A DNA stretch of 7,157 nt from an uncultured Clostridiaceae bacterium (lineage in GTDB: Bacteria > Bacillota > Clostridia > TANB77 > CAG-508). Positions 6,481 to 7,157 of the stretch are shown piece by piece. Numbering within the stretch: the stretch's first letter is position 1; each line of letters opens with the position of its first letter. The notes under the pieces are model-generated. The model did no database searches and was not told the origin of the DNA. It saw only the letters and a program-made list of their open reading frames with translations. The stretch lies in the NCBI GenBank assembly GCA_958417695.1, contig CATZDQ010000087.1:1-7157 (forward strand), written 5' to 3'. The position numbers and the translations under genes were made by a program.

Positions 6481-6690
6481 TTAGGACACGGTAAGCACCG
6501 CACGGAACCCATCATAGAAATAGCTATTGCCATCACGACGAGTGAAAGAAAAGAGACCAGTACCCGAGTTGCCCCAGAAAGTACCGCCACGAATCGAGAA
6601 CGGACCGTACAAGCCTGGGGAAAGTGAAGAGTCGCTATACCATGATGTATTTCCGATTCCAGCTGTAGATGTCTCACGGATACCATCACC
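6481..6690 (-). other. High-G+C 3' cassette, candidate DGR variable region
   Basis: By hand count 90 of 180 bases are G or C in 6481-6660, falling to about 28% at 6721-6780 and low again past the stop codon. From the Arg codon of IRGG to the Arg codon of GFR, 27 of 30 codons end in C or T. The exceptions are TGG, TCG and GGG. That pattern is expected if A-rich AAY codons of a template repeat were randomised at adenines. The GGGTTCCGTGCGGTGCTTACC stretch at the 3' end would be the initiation-of-mutagenic-homing segment. No template repeat or reverse transcriptase is in the window, so this is inference. Confidence 0.5.
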
Positions 6691-7157
6691 GTAAATTAAT
6701 GTGTTTTTCTTATAATTATTGCTACTTGCTGTATTTAAATTTGTTTCATTATTCGTTATTCCTGTATTATCTGTACTACTATCAAATGGATAAACAGTTG
6801 TATATTTGGTACTTGCTGTTTTTAAGATATTTCCATCATAGGCTATACTTGCTCCATATGTTTTTAACTCTCCATGACCATTGGCTACATAAGCGGCTGT
6901 TCTTTCCCATGTTCCTCCACTTAAGTCATATATTCCATAAATATTTCCTGTACTACTTGCTTTACATCCATTTAACTGGTCCCATGTGTAGACACCGTTA
7001 TTAGCTGTGTTTCCTGTTGTTCCATTAATGTTTGCCATTGTTTTAACACTTTCTCCCGCACTAGTAGAACCTGTTGTACATCCTGTTACTGCATACACAC
7101 TATCAACTCCTGACTTTCCTGCTGTATTCGTTCTTTTGGCTCCTCCACTATTTAAGT
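6481..7157 (-). CDS. Surface protein with C-terminal FGE-sulfatase/C-type-lectin-like domain (5' end beyond window)
   Basis: The frame is open from the window edge to the TAA at 6481, giving 224 visible residues and no true start. The GTG at 7098 is internal, because the frame continues upstream. The visible part opens with a Thr/Ser/Gly/Asn-rich stretch and then has IYGIYDLSGGTWE (near 6905-6945), the analogue of the LYDMSGNVWEW motif of formylglycine-generating-enzyme-like proteins. Further on come YGDGIRETS, WYSDSS, IRGGTFWGNSG and the terminal GFRAVLTVS. The FGE fold is a C-type-lectin variant. Such domains without catalytic function serve as ligand-binding modules, and related ones are targets of diversity-generating retroelements. 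From family habit I would expect a secretion signal or prepilin-like N-terminus outside the window, but I cannot see it. The enzyme activity of true FGE is not implied. Confidence 0.8.
   Translation of the reverse strand, partial: LNSGGAKRTNTAGKSGVDSVYAVTGCTTGSTSAGESVKTMANINGTTGNTANNGVYTWDQLNGCKASSTGNIYGIYDLSGGTWERTAAYVANGHGELKTYGASIAYDGNILKTASTKYTTVYPFDSSTDNTGITNNETNLNTASSNNYKKNTLIYGDGIRETSTAGIGNTSWYSDSSLSPGLYGPFSIRGGTFWGNSGTGLFSFTRRDGNSYFYDGFRAVLTVS

Noticed and set aside
6669..7004. Plus-strand 111-aa frame rich in Tyr, His and Leu
   Set aside because: It is the mirror of the Thr/Ser/Asn-rich FGE-like coding strand and carries no start signals.
7096..7098. GTG as start of the FGE-like gene
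   Set aside because: The frame stays open to the window edge, no ribosome binding site precedes this GTG, and the protein would lack any export signal.
1..7157. CRISPR array, tRNA or rRNA genes
   Set aside because: No regularly spaced repeats and no recognisable tRNA or rRNA sequence were seen on either strand.

Overview
The window is low-G+C DNA from a Gram-positive bacterium. Bacillota, probably an uncultured gut-type clostridium, is the best guess. The reasons are the AT-rich intergenic DNA, AGGAGG-type ribosome binding sites, consensus sigma-A promoters with 17-bp spacers, a clostridial style of MurE, and a prepilin-like N-terminus of the Clostridia type (G|ITLISL). The species cannot be named from this sequence. 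Every supported gene lies on the minus strand, so the natural reading direction is from 7157 down to 1.

Layout from the right edge. (a) 6481-7157 is the 3' part of a secreted or surface protein ending in a formylglycine-generating-enzyme/C-type-lectin-like domain. Its last 210 bp (6481-6690) are about 50% G+C, while the sequence next to it is about 25-30%, and the final 30 codons before the conserved FRAVL tail are almost all NNY. This looks like the variable region of a diversity-generating retroelement (DGR), but no template repeat or reverse transcriptase is in the window. A strong terminator follows (6366-6400). (b) 5600-6365 has no convincing large gene. It holds a solitary copy of an insertion-sequence end (6122-6143) and the leader of the next gene. 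(c) 3539-5599 encodes a 686-residue protein that joins a type IV prepilin-like N-terminus, a block of seven BspA-like leucine-rich repeats of about 26 residues, and a complete alpha/beta-hydrolase with Ser-Asp-His triad. It starts at GTG and is followed by a second strong terminator (3357-3391). (d) 1861-3065 is a 1205-bp ISAs1-family element with matching inverted ends and a transposase wrecked by at least six frame breaks. (e) 1487-1762 is an unrecognised 91-residue membrane-anchored protein with unusually high G+C, an excellent promoter and its own hairpin terminator. (f) 1-1137 is the N-terminal 379 residues of MurE, with its own promoter. It runs off the left edge.

The genes appear to be separate transcription units, each with its own promoter or terminator, and not one operon. 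The shared theme of the right half is cell-surface display: one protein with a pilin-like anchor carrying binding repeats plus an enzyme, and a neighbour with a possibly hypervariable ligand-binding domain. The two most notable observations are the pilin/LRR/hydrolase fusion and the candidate DGR variable region.
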